From Jiangella muralis (GTDB taxonomy: Bacteria; Actinomycetota; Actinomycetes; Jiangellales; Jiangellaceae), in assembly GCF_001270745.1 (NCBI RefSeq), contig NZ_LFXL01000026.1, positions 177,726 through 241,725 of the forward strand: a DNA stretch of 64,000 nt, given 5' to 3'. Within the stretch, counting starts at the first letter, position 1; each line of letters begins with the position of its first letter. Both the position numbers and the translations under genes were made by a program. The notes beneath the pieces are model-generated. The model ran no database searches. It saw only the letters and a program-made list of their open reading frames with translations, and had not been told where the DNA came from. Positions 1 through 10,539 of this stretch are shown piece by piece.

Positions 1-299
1 AGGGCAAGGGCTTCGCCGGTGTCATGAAGCGTCACGGCTTCCACGGTCTGCGCGCCTCGCACGGTGTGCAGCGCAAGCACCGCTCGCCGGGCTCCATCGG
101 CGGCTGCGCCACGCCGGGTCGCGTCTTCAAGGGTATGAAGATGGCCGGCCGCATGGGCGCCGAGCGCATGACCACCCAGAACATCGCGGTCCAGGCCGTC
201 GACGCCGAGCAGGGGCTGCTGCTCCTCAAGGGCGCCGTCCCGGGCCCCAACGGCGGTCTGGTCTTCGTCCGCTCGGCCGCGAAGGGAGTGACCCAGTGA
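1..299 (+). CDS. rplC: 50S ribosomal protein L3, 3' part
   Basis: L3 is an early assembly protein of the large subunit near the peptidyl-transferase region. The gene runs in from the left edge in the frame starting at base 3 (Gly-Lys-Gly-Phe-Ala-Gly-Val-Met), so about half is missing; 98 codons remain before TGA at 297-299. The segment [20 protein letters not shown] and the following [23 protein letters not shown] stretch are typical L3. The Met at base 24 is internal, not a start. The stop overlaps the GTG of rplD by GTGA, so the two are translationally coupled. It is the second or third gene of the S10 operon. Confidence 0.97.
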   Translation, partial: GKGFAGVMKRHGFHGLRASHGVQRKHRSPGSIGGCATPGRVFKGMKMAGRMGAERMTTQNIAVQAVDAEQGLLLLKGAVPGPNGGLVFVRSAAKGVTQ

Positions 300-952
300 G
301 CACCATCACGGTTCTCGACGCCGCCGGCAAGAAGTCCGGCACGGTCGACCTTCCGGCCGAGGTCTTCGAGGTCCAGGTCAACGTTCCGCTGATCCACCAG
401 GTCGTGGTGGCCCAGCTGGCCGCGGCCCGTCAGGGCACGCACTCCACCAAGACCCGCGCCGAGGTCTCCGGCGGCGGCGCGAAGCCGTACCGCCAGAAGG
501 GCACCGGCCGCGCCCGTCAGGGCTCGATCCGCGCGCCGCAGTTCACCGGTGGCGGCATCGTCCACGGCCCGCAGCCGCGCGACTACTCGCAGCGGACGCC
601 GAAGAAGATGAAGGCCGCCGCGCTGCGTGGCGCGCTGTCCGACCGGGCGACCCACGGCCGCGTGCACGTGGTCACCGGCTTCGTCGACGGCGACGCCCCG
701 AACACGAAGGACGCCCTGAAGGCCCTGCAGTCGGTCACCGAGCGGCGCAGCGTCCTGGTCGTGGTCGAGCGGGGTGACGAGGTGTCGGTGAAGAGCCTGC
801 GCAACGCGCCGCAGGTGCATCTGCTCGTGGCCGACCAGCTGAACACCTACGACGTGCTCTGCGCCGACGACATCGTCTTCACCAAGGGCGCGCTCGACGC
901 GTTCCTGGGTGGCAGGGAGCAGGCCGCGGCCGCTGAGGAGGACACCAAGTGA
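296..952 (+). CDS. rplD: 50S ribosomal protein L4
   Basis: L4 binds 23S rRNA domain I and lines the exit tunnel; in enterobacteria it also represses the S10 operon. The 218-residue protein starts at GTG 296, overlapping the rplC stop. The internal loop with the conserved [20 protein letters not shown] segment (near residues 63-82) is intact. It ends in a short acidic tail ([11 protein letters not shown]) and overlaps rplW by 4 bases. Confidence 0.98.
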   Translation: MSTITVLDAAGKKSGTVDLPAEVFEVQVNVPLIHQVVVAQLAAARQGTHSTKTRAEVSGGGAKPYRQKGTGRARQGSIRAPQFTGGGIVHGPQPRDYSQRTPKKMKAAALRGALSDRATHGRVHVVTGFVDGDAPNTKDALKALQSVTERRSVLVVVERGDEVSVKSLRNAPQVHLLVADQLNTYDVLCADDIVFTKGALDAFLGGREQAAAAEEDTK

Positions 953-1257
953 CCGCCATCAACCGCAGGGACCCGCGCGACATCCTCATCGTGCCGGTCG
1001 TGTCCGAGAAGAGCTACAGCCTTCTCGACGAGAACAAGTACACCTTCGTGGTCGCGCCCGACGCGAACAAGACCGAGATCAAGATCGCGGTCGAGAAGGT
1101 GTTCAACGTCAAGGTCACCGGTGTCAACACCCAGAACCGCCAGGGCAAGCGCCGTCGCACCCGCTTCGGTGTGGGCAAGCGTCCCGACACCAAGCGCGCG
1201 ATCGTGACGGTCGCCGCAGGCCAGCGCATCGACATCTTCTCCGGCCCGGTCGGCTGA
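949..1257 (+). CDS. rplW: 50S ribosomal protein L23
   Basis: L23 sits at the mouth of the exit tunnel and is the docking site for trigger factor and SRP. The 102-residue protein starts at GTG 949 inside the rplD stop. The N-terminal [20 protein letters not shown] matches the usual L23 start region, and the extended [20 protein letters not shown] loop is present. Length is normal. Fourth gene of the S10 operon as seen here. Confidence 0.98.
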   Translation: MTAINRRDPRDILIVPVVSEKSYSLLDENKYTFVVAPDANKTEIKIAVEKVFNVKVTGVNTQNRQGKRRRTRFGVGKRPDTKRAIVTVAAGQRIDIFSGPVG

Positions 1258-1293
1258 GGCCGGCCAGGACACGAGCTACTGAGGTAACGACGA

Positions 1294-2130
<837 letters not shown>

Positions 2131-2147
2131 GTCGGGAGTAGGAACAG

Positions 2148-2429
2148 ATGCCGCGCAGCCTGAAGAAGGGCCCCTTCGTCGACGAGCACCTGGCCAAGAA
2201 GGTCGATGCTCAGAACGAGAAGGGCACGAAGAACGTCATCAAGACCTGGTCCCGTCGCTCGATGATCGTGCCGGACATGATCGGTCACACCATCGCGGTG
2301 CACGACGGCCGCAAGCACGTCCCGGTGTTCGTGACGGAGGCGATGGTCGGGCACAAGCTCGGCGAGTTCGCCCCCACGCGCACGTTCAAGGGCCACGAGA
2401 AGGACGACCGCCGCGCTCGCCGCCGGTGA
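2148..2429 (+). CDS. rpsS: 30S ribosomal protein S19
   Basis: S19 binds the head of the 30S subunit with S13. The 93-residue protein begins [19 protein letters not shown], the standard start, behind [32 protein letters not shown] near the C-terminus is diagnostic. Spacing to rplB is 17 nt and to rplV 30 nt, with GAGGAGTAACG before the next start. Confidence 0.98.
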   Translation: MPRSLKKGPFVDEHLAKKVDAQNEKGTKNVIKTWSRRSMIVPDMIGHTIAVHDGRKHVPVFVTEAMVGHKLGEFAPTRTFKGHEKDDRRARRR

Positions 2430-2459
2430 CGTCCACCACGGAATGACTGAGGAGTAACG

Positions 2460-2825
2460 ATGGAAGCCAGGGCTCACGCGCGGTTCGTCCGCGTCACGCC
2501 CATGAAGGCGCGCCGTGTGGTGGACCTGATCCGTGGGATGGACGCGGACGAGGCCTCGGCACTACTGCGGTTTGCTCCGCAGGCGGCCGCCGAGCCGGTG
2601 CGCAAGGTGCTCGAGAGCGCCATCGCGAACGCCGACGACCTCGCGGGCACGCCGCGCGAGACGTTGGTCATCGCGCAGGCGTACGTCGATGACGGCCCGA
2701 CCATGAAGCGGTTCCGCCCGCGCGCCCATGGCCGCGCGAGCCGCATCAACAAGCGGACGTGCCACATCACGGTGATCGTCGACGACAAGGCGTCGATCGC
2801 TGCAGCGAAGGGAGGGGCCCGCTAG
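2460..2825 (+). CDS. rplV: 50S ribosomal protein L22
   Basis: L22 lines the exit tunnel, and its beta-hairpin loop is where macrolide-resistance changes arise. The 121-residue protein starts [20 protein letters not shown]. The loop region [20 protein letters not shown] is wild-type-like by eye. The TAG stop shares its last base with the GTG start of rpsC. Confidence 0.98.
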   Translation: MEARAHARFVRVTPMKARRVVDLIRGMDADEASALLRFAPQAAAEPVRKVLESAIANADDLAGTPRETLVIAQAYVDDGPTMKRFRPRAHGRASRINKRTCHITVIVDDKASIAAAKGGAR

Positions 2826-3685
2826 TGGGTCAGAAGATCAACCCGCACGGGTTCCGGCTGGGCATTTCCACCGATCACAAGAGCCGGTGGTTCGCCGACA
2901 GCACGACCCAGGGTCAGCGCTATCGCGACTACATCGCCGAGGACGTCGCCATCCGCAAGCTGATGACCGACGGCATGGAGCGCGCCGGCATCTCGCACGT
3001 CGACATCGAGCGCACCCGCGACCGTGTGCGCGTCGACATCCACACCGCCCGGCCGGGCATCGTCATCGGCCGTCGCGGCGTGGGCGCGGACCGCCTGCGC
3101 TCGGAGCTCGAGAAGCTCACCGGCAAGCAGGTCCAGATGAACGTCCTCGAGGTGAAGCAGCCCGAGATCGACGCTCAGCTGGTCGCACAGGGTGTGGCCG
3201 AGCAGCTGTCGGCTCGCGTGGCGTTCCGCCGCGCGATGCGCAAGGCGCTGCAGACCACCATGCGTGCCGGCGCCAAGGGCGTCCGGATCCAGTGCTCGGG
3301 CCGTCTCGGCGGCGCCGAGATGAGCCGCTCGGAGTTCTACCGCGAGGGCCGGGTCCCGCTGCACACGCTGCGCGCCGACGTCGACTACGGCTTCTACGAG
3401 GCCCGCACCACCTTCGGCCGCATCGGCGTGAAGGTGTGGATCTACAAGGGCGACGTGAGCGGCTCCCGCGCCGAGCGCGCCGCTGAGCAGGCCGCGCAGG
3501 CCCGCGCTCAGCAGCAGCGCGGCGGCGGCGGTGGCGGCCGCGGCCGTCCGGAGCGTCGTCGGCCGGGTGGCCGCGGCGACCGCGGCGACAACGCTCCCGC
3601 CACTCAGGCCGCCGAGGCCCCCGCGACCGCGCCCGAGGCGCCGGCCGCTGACGCCGCGGCGACCACGACGGGCCAGGAGGGCTGA
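2825..3685 (+). CDS. rpsC: 30S ribosomal protein S3
   Basis: S3 forms part of the mRNA entry helicase. The frame is open from 2759, but the family N-terminus (V)[14 protein letters not shown] starts at GTG 2825, overlapping the rplV stop by one base; that gives 286 residues. A KH domain with the GRRG loop lies near residues 60-100. The S3 C-terminal domain follows to about residue 215. The last 60-70 residues are a Gly/Arg then Pro/Ala low-complexity tail, common in actinobacterial S3. Confidence 0.97.
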   Translation: MGQKINPHGFRLGISTDHKSRWFADSTTQGQRYRDYIAEDVAIRKLMTDGMERAGISHVDIERTRDRVRVDIHTARPGIVIGRRGVGADRLRSELEKLTGKQVQMNVLEVKQPEIDAQLVAQGVAEQLSARVAFRRAMRKALQTTMRAGAKGVRIQCSGRLGGAEMSRSEFYREGRVPLHTLRADVDYGFYEARTTFGRIGVKVWIYKGDVSGSRAERAAEQAAQARAQQQRGGGGGGRGRPERRRPGGRGDRGDNAPATQAAEAPATAPEAPAADAAATTTGQEG

Positions 3686-3689
3686 CACC

Positions 3690-4109
3690 ATGCTGATCCC
3701 TCGCAAGGTCAAGCACCGCAAGCAGCACCACCCGAAGCGCCGCGGCATGGCCAAGGGCGGCACGTCGCTGGCCTTCGGCGAGTACGGCATCCAGGCGGTC
3801 GAGGGCCACTACGTGACCAACCGCCAGATCGAGGCCGCTCGTATTGCCATCACCCGGCACATCCGTCGTGGCGGCAAGGTGTGGATCAACATCTACCCGG
3901 ACCGTCCGCTGACGAAGAAGCCGGCCGAGACCCGCATGGGTTCCGGTAAGGGTTCGCCGGAGTGGTGGATCGCGAACGTCAAGCCTGGTCGCGTGATGTT
4001 CGAGCTGTCGTTCCCGAACGAGACCGTGGCTCGCGAGGCGCTCACGCGCGCGATCCACAAGCTCCCGATGAAGGCGCGCATCGTGAAGCGCGAGGCAGGT
4101 GAGTTCTGA
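3690..4109 (+). CDS. rplP: 50S ribosomal protein L16
   Basis: L16 helps position A-site tRNA. The frame is open further upstream, but the family start [19 protein letters not shown] is at ATG 3690, four bases after the rpsC stop, giving 139 residues. The [20 protein letters not shown] block is diagnostic. The stop overlaps ATG of rpmC (TGATG). Confidence 0.98.
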   Translation: MLIPRKVKHRKQHHPKRRGMAKGGTSLAFGEYGIQAVEGHYVTNRQIEAARIAITRHIRRGGKVWINIYPDRPLTKKPAETRMGSGKGSPEWWIANVKPGRVMFELSFPNETVAREALTRAIHKLPMKARIVKREAGEF

Positions 4110-4492
4110 TGGCGATCGGTTCGAAGGATCTCGACGCCGTGTCGCTGCGCGAGCAGTCTGACGACGAGCTGGTCGAGGAGCTGCAGAAGGCCAAGGAGTC
4201 GCTGTTCAACCTGCGCTTCCAGGGTGCCACCGGTCAGCTCGAGAGTCACGGCCGGCTGAAGGCCGTCCGTCGCGACATCGCGCGCATCTACACGATCATG
4301 CGCGAGCGTGAGCTCGGCATCGTCGCCGTCGTGGCGGCGCCGGTCGAGCCGAAGAAGGCGGAGGCCAAGGCCGAGCCGAAGAAGGCGGCGGCCAAGAAGA
4401 CCGCCGACGACGCCGAGGCCCCGAAGAAGGCCGCGCCGCGCAAGCGGACGACCAAGAAGGCCGCCGCCGCGACTGAGGACGGTGCCGAGTGA
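4109..4492 (+). CDS. rpmC: 50S ribosomal protein L29 with long Lys/Ala tail
   Basis: L29 is near the tunnel exit beside L23. The folded two-helix domain is residues 1 to about 70 ([20 protein letters not shown], then the [17 protein letters not shown] helix). Typical L29 stops there. Here about 55 more residues of Lys/Ala/Glu low-complexity sequence follow, for 127 in total, with repeated [21 protein letters not shown] segments. The tail resembles the lysine-rich tails of other actinobacterial proteins and is probably disordered. Coupled to both neighbours by short overlaps. Confidence 0.96.
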   Translation: MAIGSKDLDAVSLREQSDDELVEELQKAKESLFNLRFQGATGQLESHGRLKAVRRDIARIYTIMRERELGIVAVVAAPVEPKKAEAKAEPKKAAAKKTADDAEAPKKAAPRKRTTKKAAAATEDGAE

Positions 4493-4806
4493 GCCCCGCG
4501 AACAAGGAAGAGAACGTGACCGAGAGCCCGAAGACCGCTGGGAACGCGCCGGGCGGCCGTGGCTACCGCAAGACCCGCCAGGGCGTTGTGGTCAGCGACA
4601 AGATGGACAAGACCGTCGTCGTCACCGTCGAGGACCGCTTCAAGCACCCGCTCTACGGCAAGGTCGTCCGTCGGTCGAGCAAGCTGAAGGCCCACGACGA
4701 GCAGAACACCGCCGGCATCGGCGACCGCGTCCTGCTCATGGAGACCCGTCCGCTGTCGGCCACGAAGCGCTGGCGCGTCGTGGAGATCCTCGAGAAGGCG
4801 AAGTAG
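4489..4806 (+). CDS. rpsQ: 30S ribosomal protein S17
   Basis: S17 is a primary 16S rRNA-binding protein. The core [20 protein letters not shown] and the [20 protein letters not shown] block are standard. Two starts compete: GTG 4489, overlapping the rpmC stop (105 residues), and GTG 4516, which has AAGGAAG just upstream and would give 96 residues starting (V)TESPKTAG. I keep the longer form; the second has the better ribosome-binding site. Confidence 0.95.
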   Translation: MSPANKEENVTESPKTAGNAPGGRGYRKTRQGVVVSDKMDKTVVVTVEDRFKHPLYGKVVRRSSKLKAHDEQNTAGIGDRVLLMETRPLSATKRWRVVEILEKAK

Positions 4807-4813
4807 GAGCGAG

Positions 4814-5182
4814 ATGATTCAGCAGGAGTCGCGGCTGCGGGTCGCCGACAACACCGGTGCCAAGGAGCTCTTGTGCATCCGTGTGCTCGGTGGCTCCGGT
4901 CGGCGATACGCCGGCATCGGTGATGTCATCGTGGCCACCGTCAAGGACGCCATTCCCGGCGGCGCGGTCAAGAAGGGCGACGTCGTCAAGGCCGTGGTCG
5001 TGCGGACCGTGAAGGAGCGCCGCCGTCCGGACGGCTCCTACATCCGTTTCGACGAGAACGCGGCGGTCATCATCAGGGACGGCGGGGACCCGCGCGGTAC
5101 GCGCATCTTCGGCCCCGTCGGTCGTGAGCTGCGGGACAAGCGTTTCATGCGCATCATCTCGCTCGCTCCGGAGGTGTTGTGA
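4814..5182 (+). CDS. rplN: 50S ribosomal protein L14
   Basis: L14 is at the subunit interface. The 122-residue protein starts [20 protein letters not shown] and ends SLAPEVL, both invariant features. Start at ATG 4814 behind GGAGCGAG. Its last codons contain GGAGGT (5170-5175), which also sits correctly as a ribosome-binding site for a small ORF at 5184. Confidence 0.98.
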   Translation: MIQQESRLRVADNTGAKELLCIRVLGGSGRRYAGIGDVIVATVKDAIPGGAVKKGDVVKAVVVRTVKERRRPDGSYIRFDENAAVIIRDGGDPRGTRIFGPVGRELRDKRFMRIISLAPEVL

Positions 5183-5183
5183 G

Positions 5184-5252
5184 ATGAAGACCTCGAGTAA
5201 GTGGTGTGACAAGCGCGTTTGCAACACCTCGGAAAGCGAAGAGGTGCGTTGA
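5184..5252 (+). CDS. Possible 22-residue micro-ORF between rplN and rplX
   Basis: ATG 5184 opens a 22-codon frame ([20 protein letters not shown] then VR) ending at TGA 5250-5252, two bases before the rplX ATG. GGAGGT at 5170-5175 is 8 nt upstream of the ATG, an ideal spacing, although those bases also encode the conserved end of L14. The peptide has two Cys five residues apart (C8, C13) and no match I recognise. It could be a small protein, a leader that couples rplX translation to rplN, or chance. Confidence 0.35.
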   Translation: MKTSSKWCDKRVCNTSESEEVR

Positions 5253-5254
5253 GG

Positions 5255-5593
5255 ATGAAGATCAAGAAGGGTGACAAGGTCGTCGTCATCGCCGGCAAGG
5301 ACAAGGGTCTGGTGGGCAAGGTCATCGCGGCCTACCCGCGCCAGGAGCGTGTCCTCGTCGAGGGCGTCAACCGCATCACGAAGCACCAGAAGCCGACTCA
5401 GACGGCGCGTGGTACGCAGCAGTCCGGTGGGATCATCCACCAGGAGGCGCCGATCCACATCTCGAACGTGCAGCTCGCGGTCGAGGCCGACGTCGACGGC
5501 AAGAAGAAGACGGTGGGCACCCGGGTCGGGTACCGCATCGACGACAGCGGCAACAAGGTCCGGTTCGCCAAGCGCACCGGTGAGGACATCTGA
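5255..5593 (+). CDS. rplX: 50S ribosomal protein L24
   Basis: L24 initiates 50S assembly. The family start [19 protein letters not shown] is at ATG 5255, giving 112 residues; the in-frame TTG at 5219 would add 12 residues with no homology. The KOW motif is at residues 3-30. The stop overlaps ATG of rplE (TGATG). The spacer to rplN is longer than elsewhere in the operon and is filled by the micro-ORF. Confidence 0.97.
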   Translation: MKIKKGDKVVVIAGKDKGLVGKVIAAYPRQERVLVEGVNRITKHQKPTQTARGTQQSGGIIHQEAPIHISNVQLAVEADVDGKKKTVGTRVGYRIDDSGNKVRFAKRTGEDI

Positions 5594-6162
5594 TGACCAC
5601 CACCACTGAGACCCGCGCGCTGCCGCGGCTCAAGCAGCGCTACCGCGACGAGATCATCGCGGGCCTGCGCGAGCAGTTCCAGATCGCGAACGTCATGCAG
5701 GTGCCGACCGTGACCAAGGTCGTCGTCAACATGGGTGTCGGCGAGGCGGCTCGTGACGCGAAGCTGATCGAGGGCGCCATCGCCGACCTCGCGGCCATCA
5801 CCGGCCAGCGGCCGCAGGTCACCAAGGCGCGCAAGTCCATCGCGCAGTTCAAGCTGCGCGAGGGCATGCCGATCGGTGCGCACGCGACGCTGCGCGGCGA
5901 CCGCATGTGGGAGTTCCTGGACCGCCTGGTGACCATCGCGCTGCCCCGCATCCGGGACTTCCGCGGCCTGTCGGGCAAGCAGTTCGACGGCAACGGGAAC
6001 TACACGTTCGGTCTCAACGAGCAGTCGATGTTCCACGAGATCGACCAGGACAGGATCGACCGGGTCCGCGGCATGGACATCACGGTCGTCACGACCGCGA
6101 CCAACGACGACCAGGGTCGGGCGCTGCTCAAGCTGCTCGGTTTCCCGTTCAAGGAGAACTGA
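5593..6162 (+). CDS. rplE: 50S ribosomal protein L5
   Basis: L5 binds 5S rRNA and contacts P-site tRNA and S13. The protein has 189 residues; [20 protein letters not shown] and the C-terminal [20 protein letters not shown] region are typical. An N-terminal [19 protein letters not shown] extension is normal in actinobacteria. One base separates it from the rpsZ start. Confidence 0.98.
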   Translation: MTTTTETRALPRLKQRYRDEIIAGLREQFQIANVMQVPTVTKVVVNMGVGEAARDAKLIEGAIADLAAITGQRPQVTKARKSIAQFKLREGMPIGAHATLRGDRMWEFLDRLVTIALPRIRDFRGLSGKQFDGNGNYTFGLNEQSMFHEIDQDRIDRVRGMDITVVTTATNDDQGRALLKLLGFPFKEN

Positions 6163-6163
6163 C

Positions 6164-6349
6164 GTGGCAAAGAAGGCGCTTGTCATCAAGGCCGCGCGCA
6201 AGCCGAAGTTCGCCGTGCGCGCGTACACCCGGTGCCAGAAGTGCGGTCGTCCGCACTCGGTGTACCGCAAGTTCGGGCTGTGCCGTGTGTGCCTTCGCGA
6301 GATGGCGCACCGCGGCGAGCTGCCGGGCATCACGAAATCTAGCTGGTAG
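6164..6349 (+). CDS. rpsZ: 30S ribosomal protein S14, zinc-binding short type
   Basis: S14 assembles late into the 30S head. This is the 61-residue zinc form with two CXXC pairs, C24-C27 and C40-C43. It starts at GTG 6164. Many actinobacteria carry a second, zinc-free S14 elsewhere that is induced under zinc limitation; none is in this window. A hairpin lies in the spacer to rpsH. Confidence 0.98.
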   Translation: MAKKALVIKAARKPKFAVRAYTRCQKCGRPHSVYRKFGLCRVCLREMAHRGELPGITKSSW

Positions 6350-6360
6350 CTCTCACCCAG

Positions 6361-6382
6361 ACCCTTCGTATCGTCGAAGGTC
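6361..6382 (+). other. Hairpin between rpsZ and rpsH
   Basis: In the 72-nt spacer the arms CCTTCG (6363-6368) and CGAAGG (6375-6380) form a stem with a 6-nt loop, extendable outward with one bulged base. There is no T-tract, so it is not an obvious terminator. In E. coli S8 represses the spc operon by binding an mRNA mimic of its rRNA site. Whether this hairpin has such a role is untested. Confidence 0.4.
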
Positions 6383-6421
6383 CGCGCAGCGGAAACCACG
6401 ACGGGAAAGCGGCAACCACAC

Positions 6422-6829
6422 ATGACCATGACCGACCCGATCGCAGACATGCTGACCCGTCTGCGCAACGCCAACACGGCGCACCACGACATCGTGGCGA
6501 TGCCGCACAGCAAGATCAAGGTGAACATCGCCGAGATCCTCAAGCAGCAGGGCTACATCGCCGGGTTCTCCGTGCGTGAGCCGGCCGAGGACCAGGTGGG
6601 CAAGACGCTCGAGCTCACCCTGAAGTACGGCCCGTCCCGCGAGCGCTCGATCGCCGGCATCCGCCGCGTCAGCAAGCCGGGTCTGCGGGTCTACGCGAAG
6701 GCCACGAACATGCCGCGCGTGCTCGGTGGGCTGGGTGTCGCCATCATCTCGACGTCGCAGGGCCTGCTCACGGGCCAGGCGGCGTCCAAGCAGGGTGTGG
6801 GCGGGGAAGTCCTCGCCTACGTCTGGTAA
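6422..6829 (+). CDS. rpsH: 30S ribosomal protein S8
   Basis: S8 is a primary 16S rRNA binder and a known spc-operon repressor in E. coli. The product has 135 residues starting [20 protein letters not shown]; a second ATG two codons on is possible. The C-terminal half [20 protein letters not shown] is the conserved RNA-binding part. Starts 72 nt after rpsZ and has GGGAAAG upstream. Confidence 0.98.
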   Translation: MTMTDPIADMLTRLRNANTAHHDIVAMPHSKIKVNIAEILKQQGYIAGFSVREPAEDQVGKTLELTLKYGPSRERSIAGIRRVSKPGLRVYAKATNMPRVLGGLGVAIISTSQGLLTGQAASKQGVGGEVLAYVW

Positions 6830-6850
6830 CGGGAAAGGAGCGCATCACTC

Positions 6851-7390
6851 ATGTCGCGCATCGGCAAGCTCCCGATCCCGGTACCGTCCGGCGTCCAGGT
6901 CGACGTCGACGGCCGCGCGGTCAAGGTCACGGGCCCCAAGGGCACGCTGAACCACACGCTGCCCGAGGTCATCGGCGTCGAGAAGGGCGACGACGGCACT
7001 CTGCAGGTCATCCGCCCCGACGACGAGCGTGAGAGCAGGGCTCTGCACGGTCTGACCCGGACGCTGGTCGCCAACATGGTCACCGGTGTCACGGACGGGT
7101 ACGTCAAGAAGCTCGAGATCGTCGGCGTCGGCTACCGCGTCACGGCCAAGGGCCAGAACCTCGAGTTCGCACTCGGCTTCAGCCACCCGGTCGTCGTCGA
7201 GCCGCCCGAGGGCATCACGTTCGCCGTCGAGTCGCCCACCAAGTTCTCGGTGCAGGGCATCGACAAGCAGAAGGTCGGCGAGATCGCGGCGAACATCCGC
7301 AAGATCCGCAAGCCCGAGCCGTACAAGGGCAAGGGCGTGCGCTACGAGGGCGAGCACGTCCGGCGCAAGGTCGGAAAGGCTGGTAAGTAA
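6851..7390 (+). CDS. rplF: 50S ribosomal protein L6
   Basis: L6 lies near the GTPase-associated centre. The 179-residue protein starts [20 protein letters not shown] and ends with the signature [20 protein letters not shown]. Good ribosome-binding site GGAAAGGAG upstream. Standard spc order rpsH-rplF-rplR. Confidence 0.98.
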   Translation: MSRIGKLPIPVPSGVQVDVDGRAVKVTGPKGTLNHTLPEVIGVEKGDDGTLQVIRPDDERESRALHGLTRTLVANMVTGVTDGYVKKLEIVGVGYRVTAKGQNLEFALGFSHPVVVEPPEGITFAVESPTKFSVQGIDKQKVGEIAANIRKIRKPEPYKGKGVRYEGEHVRRKVGKAGK

Positions 7391-7393
7391 CAC

Positions 7394-7777
7394 ATGGGCA
7401 TCGCGATCAATCGCCACATCAGGAAGGGCGACAAGCGGGCTGCCCGGGACCGCCGGCACCTGCGGGTCCGGAAGAAGGTCACCGGTTCGGCCGAGCGTCC
7501 GCGCCTGGTCGTCAGCCGGTCGCTGCGGCACATGGTGGTCCAGGTCGTCGACGACGCCACCGGCCGCACCCTGGCCTCGGCCACCAGCATGGAGACCGAC
7601 CTGCGCTCGCTGGACGGCGACAAGACCGCCAAGGCACGTCGCGTCGGAGAGCTCATCGCCGACCGCGCCAAGGCGGCCGGGGTCGAGGCCGTGGTCTTCG
7701 ACCGCGGCGGCAACCAGTACCACGGCCGGGTGGCCGCGGTGGCGGAGGGCGCCCGCGAGGGCGGCCTGAAGCTCTGA
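7394..7777 (+). CDS. rplR: 50S ribosomal protein L18
   Basis: L18 binds 5S rRNA with L5. It has 127 residues; [20 protein letters not shown] is the family core, and the C-terminus [20 protein letters not shown] is diagnostic. Starts three bases after rplF. Confidence 0.98.
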   Translation: MGIAINRHIRKGDKRAARDRRHLRVRKKVTGSAERPRLVVSRSLRHMVVQVVDDATGRTLASATSMETDLRSLDGDKTAKARRVGELIADRAKAAGVEAVVFDRGGNQYHGRVAAVAEGAREGGLKL

Positions 7778-7810
7778 CCACGAACAATCTCGAGAGGATA
7801 GAGGGACATC

Positions 7811-8428
7811 ATGGCTGAACCCCAGCGCCGCGGTGGCGGTGCCGGTGGCGAGCGCCGCGATCGTCGTGACCGTCGCGATCGCGACAACCGTCGCGGCGAC
7901 GGTGCGGACAAGACCAACTACATCGAGACCGTGGTCGCTATCAACCGCGTCGCCAAGGTCGTCCAGGGTGGGCGTCGCTTCAGCTTCACCGCCCTGGTCG
8001 TCGTCGGCGACGGCGACGGCACCGTGGGCGTCGGTTACGGCAAGGCCAAGGAGGTGCCCTCGGCGATCGCCAAGGGTGTCGAGGAGGCCAAGAAGCAGTT
8101 CTTCAAGGTGCCGCGGATCCAGGGCACCATTCCGCACCCCGTGCAGGGTGAGAAGGCTGCCGGCGTCGTGCTGCTCCGTCCGGCTTCGCCCGGTACCGGC
8201 GTCATCGCCGGCGGCCCGGTGCGCGCCGTCCTGGAGGCCGCGGGCGTCCACGACATCCTGAGCAAGTCGCTCGGGTCGTCCAACGCCATCAACATCGTGC
8301 ACGCCACGGTGGAGGCGCTGAAGTCGCTGGAGCGTCCGGAGCAGGTGGCGGCCCGCCGCGGCCTGCCGCTGGAGGACGTCGCCCCGGCCGCGCTGCTGCG
8401 CGCTCAGGCCGCGGGAGCGTCGTCATGA
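7811..8428 (+). CDS. rpsE: 30S ribosomal protein S5
   Basis: S5 acts in decoding fidelity and mRNA unwinding. It has 205 residues. The first 35 are an Arg/Asp/Gly-rich extension ([17 protein letters not shown]), then the S5 domain begins [20 protein letters not shown]. Starts at ATG 7811 behind GAGAGGATAGAGG. The stop overlaps the ATG of rpmD. Confidence 0.98.
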   Translation: MAEPQRRGGGAGGERRDRRDRRDRDNRRGDGADKTNYIETVVAINRVAKVVQGGRRFSFTALVVVGDGDGTVGVGYGKAKEVPSAIAKGVEEAKKQFFKVPRIQGTIPHPVQGEKAAGVVLLRPASPGTGVIAGGPVRAVLEAAGVHDILSKSLGSSNAINIVHATVEALKSLERPEQVAARRGLPLEDVAPAALLRAQAAGASS

Positions 8429-8607
8429 GCGGCCAGCTGAAGGTCCGTCAGGTCAAGAGCCCGATCGGTGGGACGTCGTCCCAGCGCAACACCCTGCGCT
8501 CGCTCGGCCTGAAGCGGATCGGACACGAGGTCGTCAAGGAGGACCGCCCTGAGATCCGGGGCATGGTCAAGACGGTGGCGCATCTTGTCGCCGTCGAGGA
8601 GGTCTGA
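8425..8607 (+). CDS. rpmD: 50S ribosomal protein L30
   Basis: A 60-residue small-subunit-length L30, starting at ATG 8425 within the rpsE stop (ATGA). [20 protein letters not shown] and the [16 protein letters not shown] segment are typical. Followed after five bases by rplO. Confidence 0.97.
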   Translation: MSGQLKVRQVKSPIGGTSSQRNTLRSLGLKRIGHEVVKEDRPEIRGMVKTVAHLVAVEEV

Positions 8608-8612
8608 GAGGC

Positions 8613-9062
8613 ATGAGCAACTCGCCGCTGAAGCCGCACCACCTGCGGCCGGCCCCCGGCGCCAAGACCGCGAAGACCCGCGTGGGTCGCGGTGAGGCGT
8701 CCAAGGGCAAGACCGCGGGCCGCGGCACCAAGGGCACGAAGGCCCGCTACCAGGTGCCGGCCCGCTTCGAGGGCGGGCAGATGCCGCTGCACATGCGCCT
8801 GCCGAAGCTGAAGGGGTTCAAGAACCCGTTCCGCGTCGAGTTCCAGGTCGTGAACCTGGACAAGCTGGCGTCGCTGTTCCCAGAGGGCGGGGACGTCACT
8901 GTCGACGACCTCGTGGCCAAGGGCGCTGTGCGGGCCGGCAAGCTGGTCAAGGTTCTGGGCACCGGTGAGATCTCGGTTGCGCTGCGAGTGAACGCGAACG
9001 CGTTCTCCACCAGCGCGAAGGAGAAGATCACCGCTGCTGGGGGCACCGTCACCGAGGTGTAG
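8613..9062 (+). CDS. rplO: 50S ribosomal protein L15
   Basis: A late-assembly 50S protein of 149 residues. The N-terminal glycine/lysine-rich arm ([20 protein letters not shown]) and the [19 protein letters not shown] block identify it. Starts behind GAGAGGC. It closes the spc ribosomal block; a 172-nt spacer separates it from secY. Confidence 0.98.
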   Translation: MSNSPLKPHHLRPAPGAKTAKTRVGRGEASKGKTAGRGTKGTKARYQVPARFEGGQMPLHMRLPKLKGFKNPFRVEFQVVNLDKLASLFPEGGDVTVDDLVAKGAVRAGKLVKVLGTGEISVALRVNANAFSTSAKEKITAAGGTVTEV

Positions 9063-9234
9063 GCGCCCCGCACCGTGTGTTCGGACGGTTCCGAGAGCGT
9101 CCTGACGTCTTACCAGGCGGCAGGCGCTTTCGGTCGTTCGGACCCGGCGGTGTTACCGTCTTTTCCGTCCGTACCACCGCGCCGGTTTCGACCCAGCAGT
9201 CGGCTCCGCCGTCGGCCACGCAGGAGGCCCTGAA
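9063..9234 (+). other. rplO-secY spacer
   Basis: A 172-nt gap without a convincing gene. TTACCGT near 9153-9159 resembles a -10 box, so secY-adk-map may have its own promoter, but no good -35 is visible. A ribosome-binding site (GGAGG at 9222-9226) precedes the secY GTG. Confidence 0.35.
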
Positions 9235-10539
9235 GTGCTCAGAGTGTTCGCGCAGGCGTTCCGTACACCTGATCTGCGCACGAAATTGCTGTTCACGCTG
9301 GGCATCATCGCGATCTTCCGGGTCGGTTCGGTCCTGCCCACGCCCGGTGTCGACGTCCCGGCGGTGCGGACCTGTGTGGACCTCGCCGGCAACGAGGGCA
9401 TCTACGGGATGCTCAACCTGTTCTCCGGCGGGGCGATGCTGCAGCTCGCGGTCTTCGCGCTCGGCATCATCCCGTACATCACCGCCAGCATCATCCTGCA
9501 GCTGCTGACGGTCGTGATCCCCCGCATCGAGGCGCTGCGCAAGGAAGGCGCGTCCGGGCAGGCCCAGATCACGCAGTACACCCGGTACCTCACCATCGGC
9601 CTGGCGTTGCTGCAGTCGACCACCATCGTCACGCTGGCCCGCCGCGGGCAGTTCTTCCCGAACTGTCCCGAGGAGGTCCTGCAGGACGACTCGCTCACCA
9701 CCGCCGCCATCATGATCATCGTGATGACGGCCGGTACCGGCGTGGTCATGTGGCTGGGCGAGCTGGTCACCGACCGCGGTGTCGGCAACGGCATGTCGCT
9801 GCTGATCTTCACCCAGATCGTCGCCAGCGTGCCGAGCATGTTCTGGAGCATCCAGACCAGCCGCGGCTGGGGCGTCTTCGGCCTGGTCGTCGTGGTCGCG
9901 CTGATCGTGGTCGCGCTCATCGTCTTCGTCGAACAGGCACAACGCCGTATCCCGGTGCAGTACGCCAAACGGATGGTCGGCAGGCGCATGTACGGCGGCT
10001 CGGCCACGTACATCCCGCTGAAGATCAACCAGGCCGGCGTCATCCCGGTTATCTTCGCCTCGTCGCTGCTCTACATCCCGCTGCTCGCGGCGCAGTTCAA
10101 CCAGACCGCCGGCTGGGCGCTGTGGATCCAGGACAACTTCACCCGCGGCACCCACCCCGCGTACATCGCGGCGTACTTCCTGCTGATCGTCGGGTTCGCG
10201 TTCTTCTACGTGTCCATCACGTTCAACCCGAAGGACATCTCCGACAACATGAAGCGCTACGGCGGCTTCGTGCCGGGCATCCGTGCCGGCCGCGCCACCG
10301 AGGAATACCTGGCCTACGTGCTCAACCGCATCACGTCGGCCGGCGCCGTCTACCTGGCGCTCGTGGCCCTGTTGCCACTGCTGGCCTTCAACGTGCTGAA
10401 CCCCAGCGATGGCGGCCAGTCGTTCAACAACATGTTCGGCGGCACCTCCATCCTGATCATGGTCGGTGTCGGCCTGCAGACCGTGCAGCAGATCGAGAGC
10501 CAGCTGCAGCAGCGCAACTACGAGGGGTTCTTGCGGTGA
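9235..10539 (+). CDS. secY: Preprotein translocase subunit SecY
   Basis: SecY is the channel of the Sec translocon for export and membrane insertion. It has 434 residues and about ten hydrophobic segments (first near residues 17-35, last near 395-415). The start GTG 9235 gives VLRVFAQAFRTPDLRTKLLF, the usual N-terminus, behind GGAGG. The conserved FNPKDISDNMKRYGGFVPGI cytoplasmic loop is present near residues 325-345. The stop overlaps adk by GTGA. Confidence 0.98.
   Translation: MLRVFAQAFRTPDLRTKLLFTLGIIAIFRVGSVLPTPGVDVPAVRTCVDLAGNEGIYGMLNLFSGGAMLQLAVFALGIIPYITASIILQLLTVVIPRIEALRKEGASGQAQITQYTRYLTIGLALLQSTTIVTLARRGQFFPNCPEEVLQDDSLTTAAIMIIVMTAGTGVVMWLGELVTDRGVGNGMSLLIFTQIVASVPSMFWSIQTSRGWGVFGLVVVVALIVVALIVFVEQAQRRIPVQYAKRMVGRRMYGGSATYIPLKINQAGVIPVIFASSLLYIPLLAAQFNQTAGWALWIQDNFTRGTHPAYIAAYFLLIVGFAFFYVSITFNPKDISDNMKRYGGFVPGIRAGRATEEYLAYVLNRITSAGAVYLALVALLPLLAFNVLNPSDGGQSFNNMFGGTSILIMVGVGLQTVQQIESQLQQRNYEGFLR

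Noticed and set aside
24..299. A separate 91-residue gene starting at Met 24
   Set aside because: It is the 3' part of rplC, whose frame is open to the left edge.
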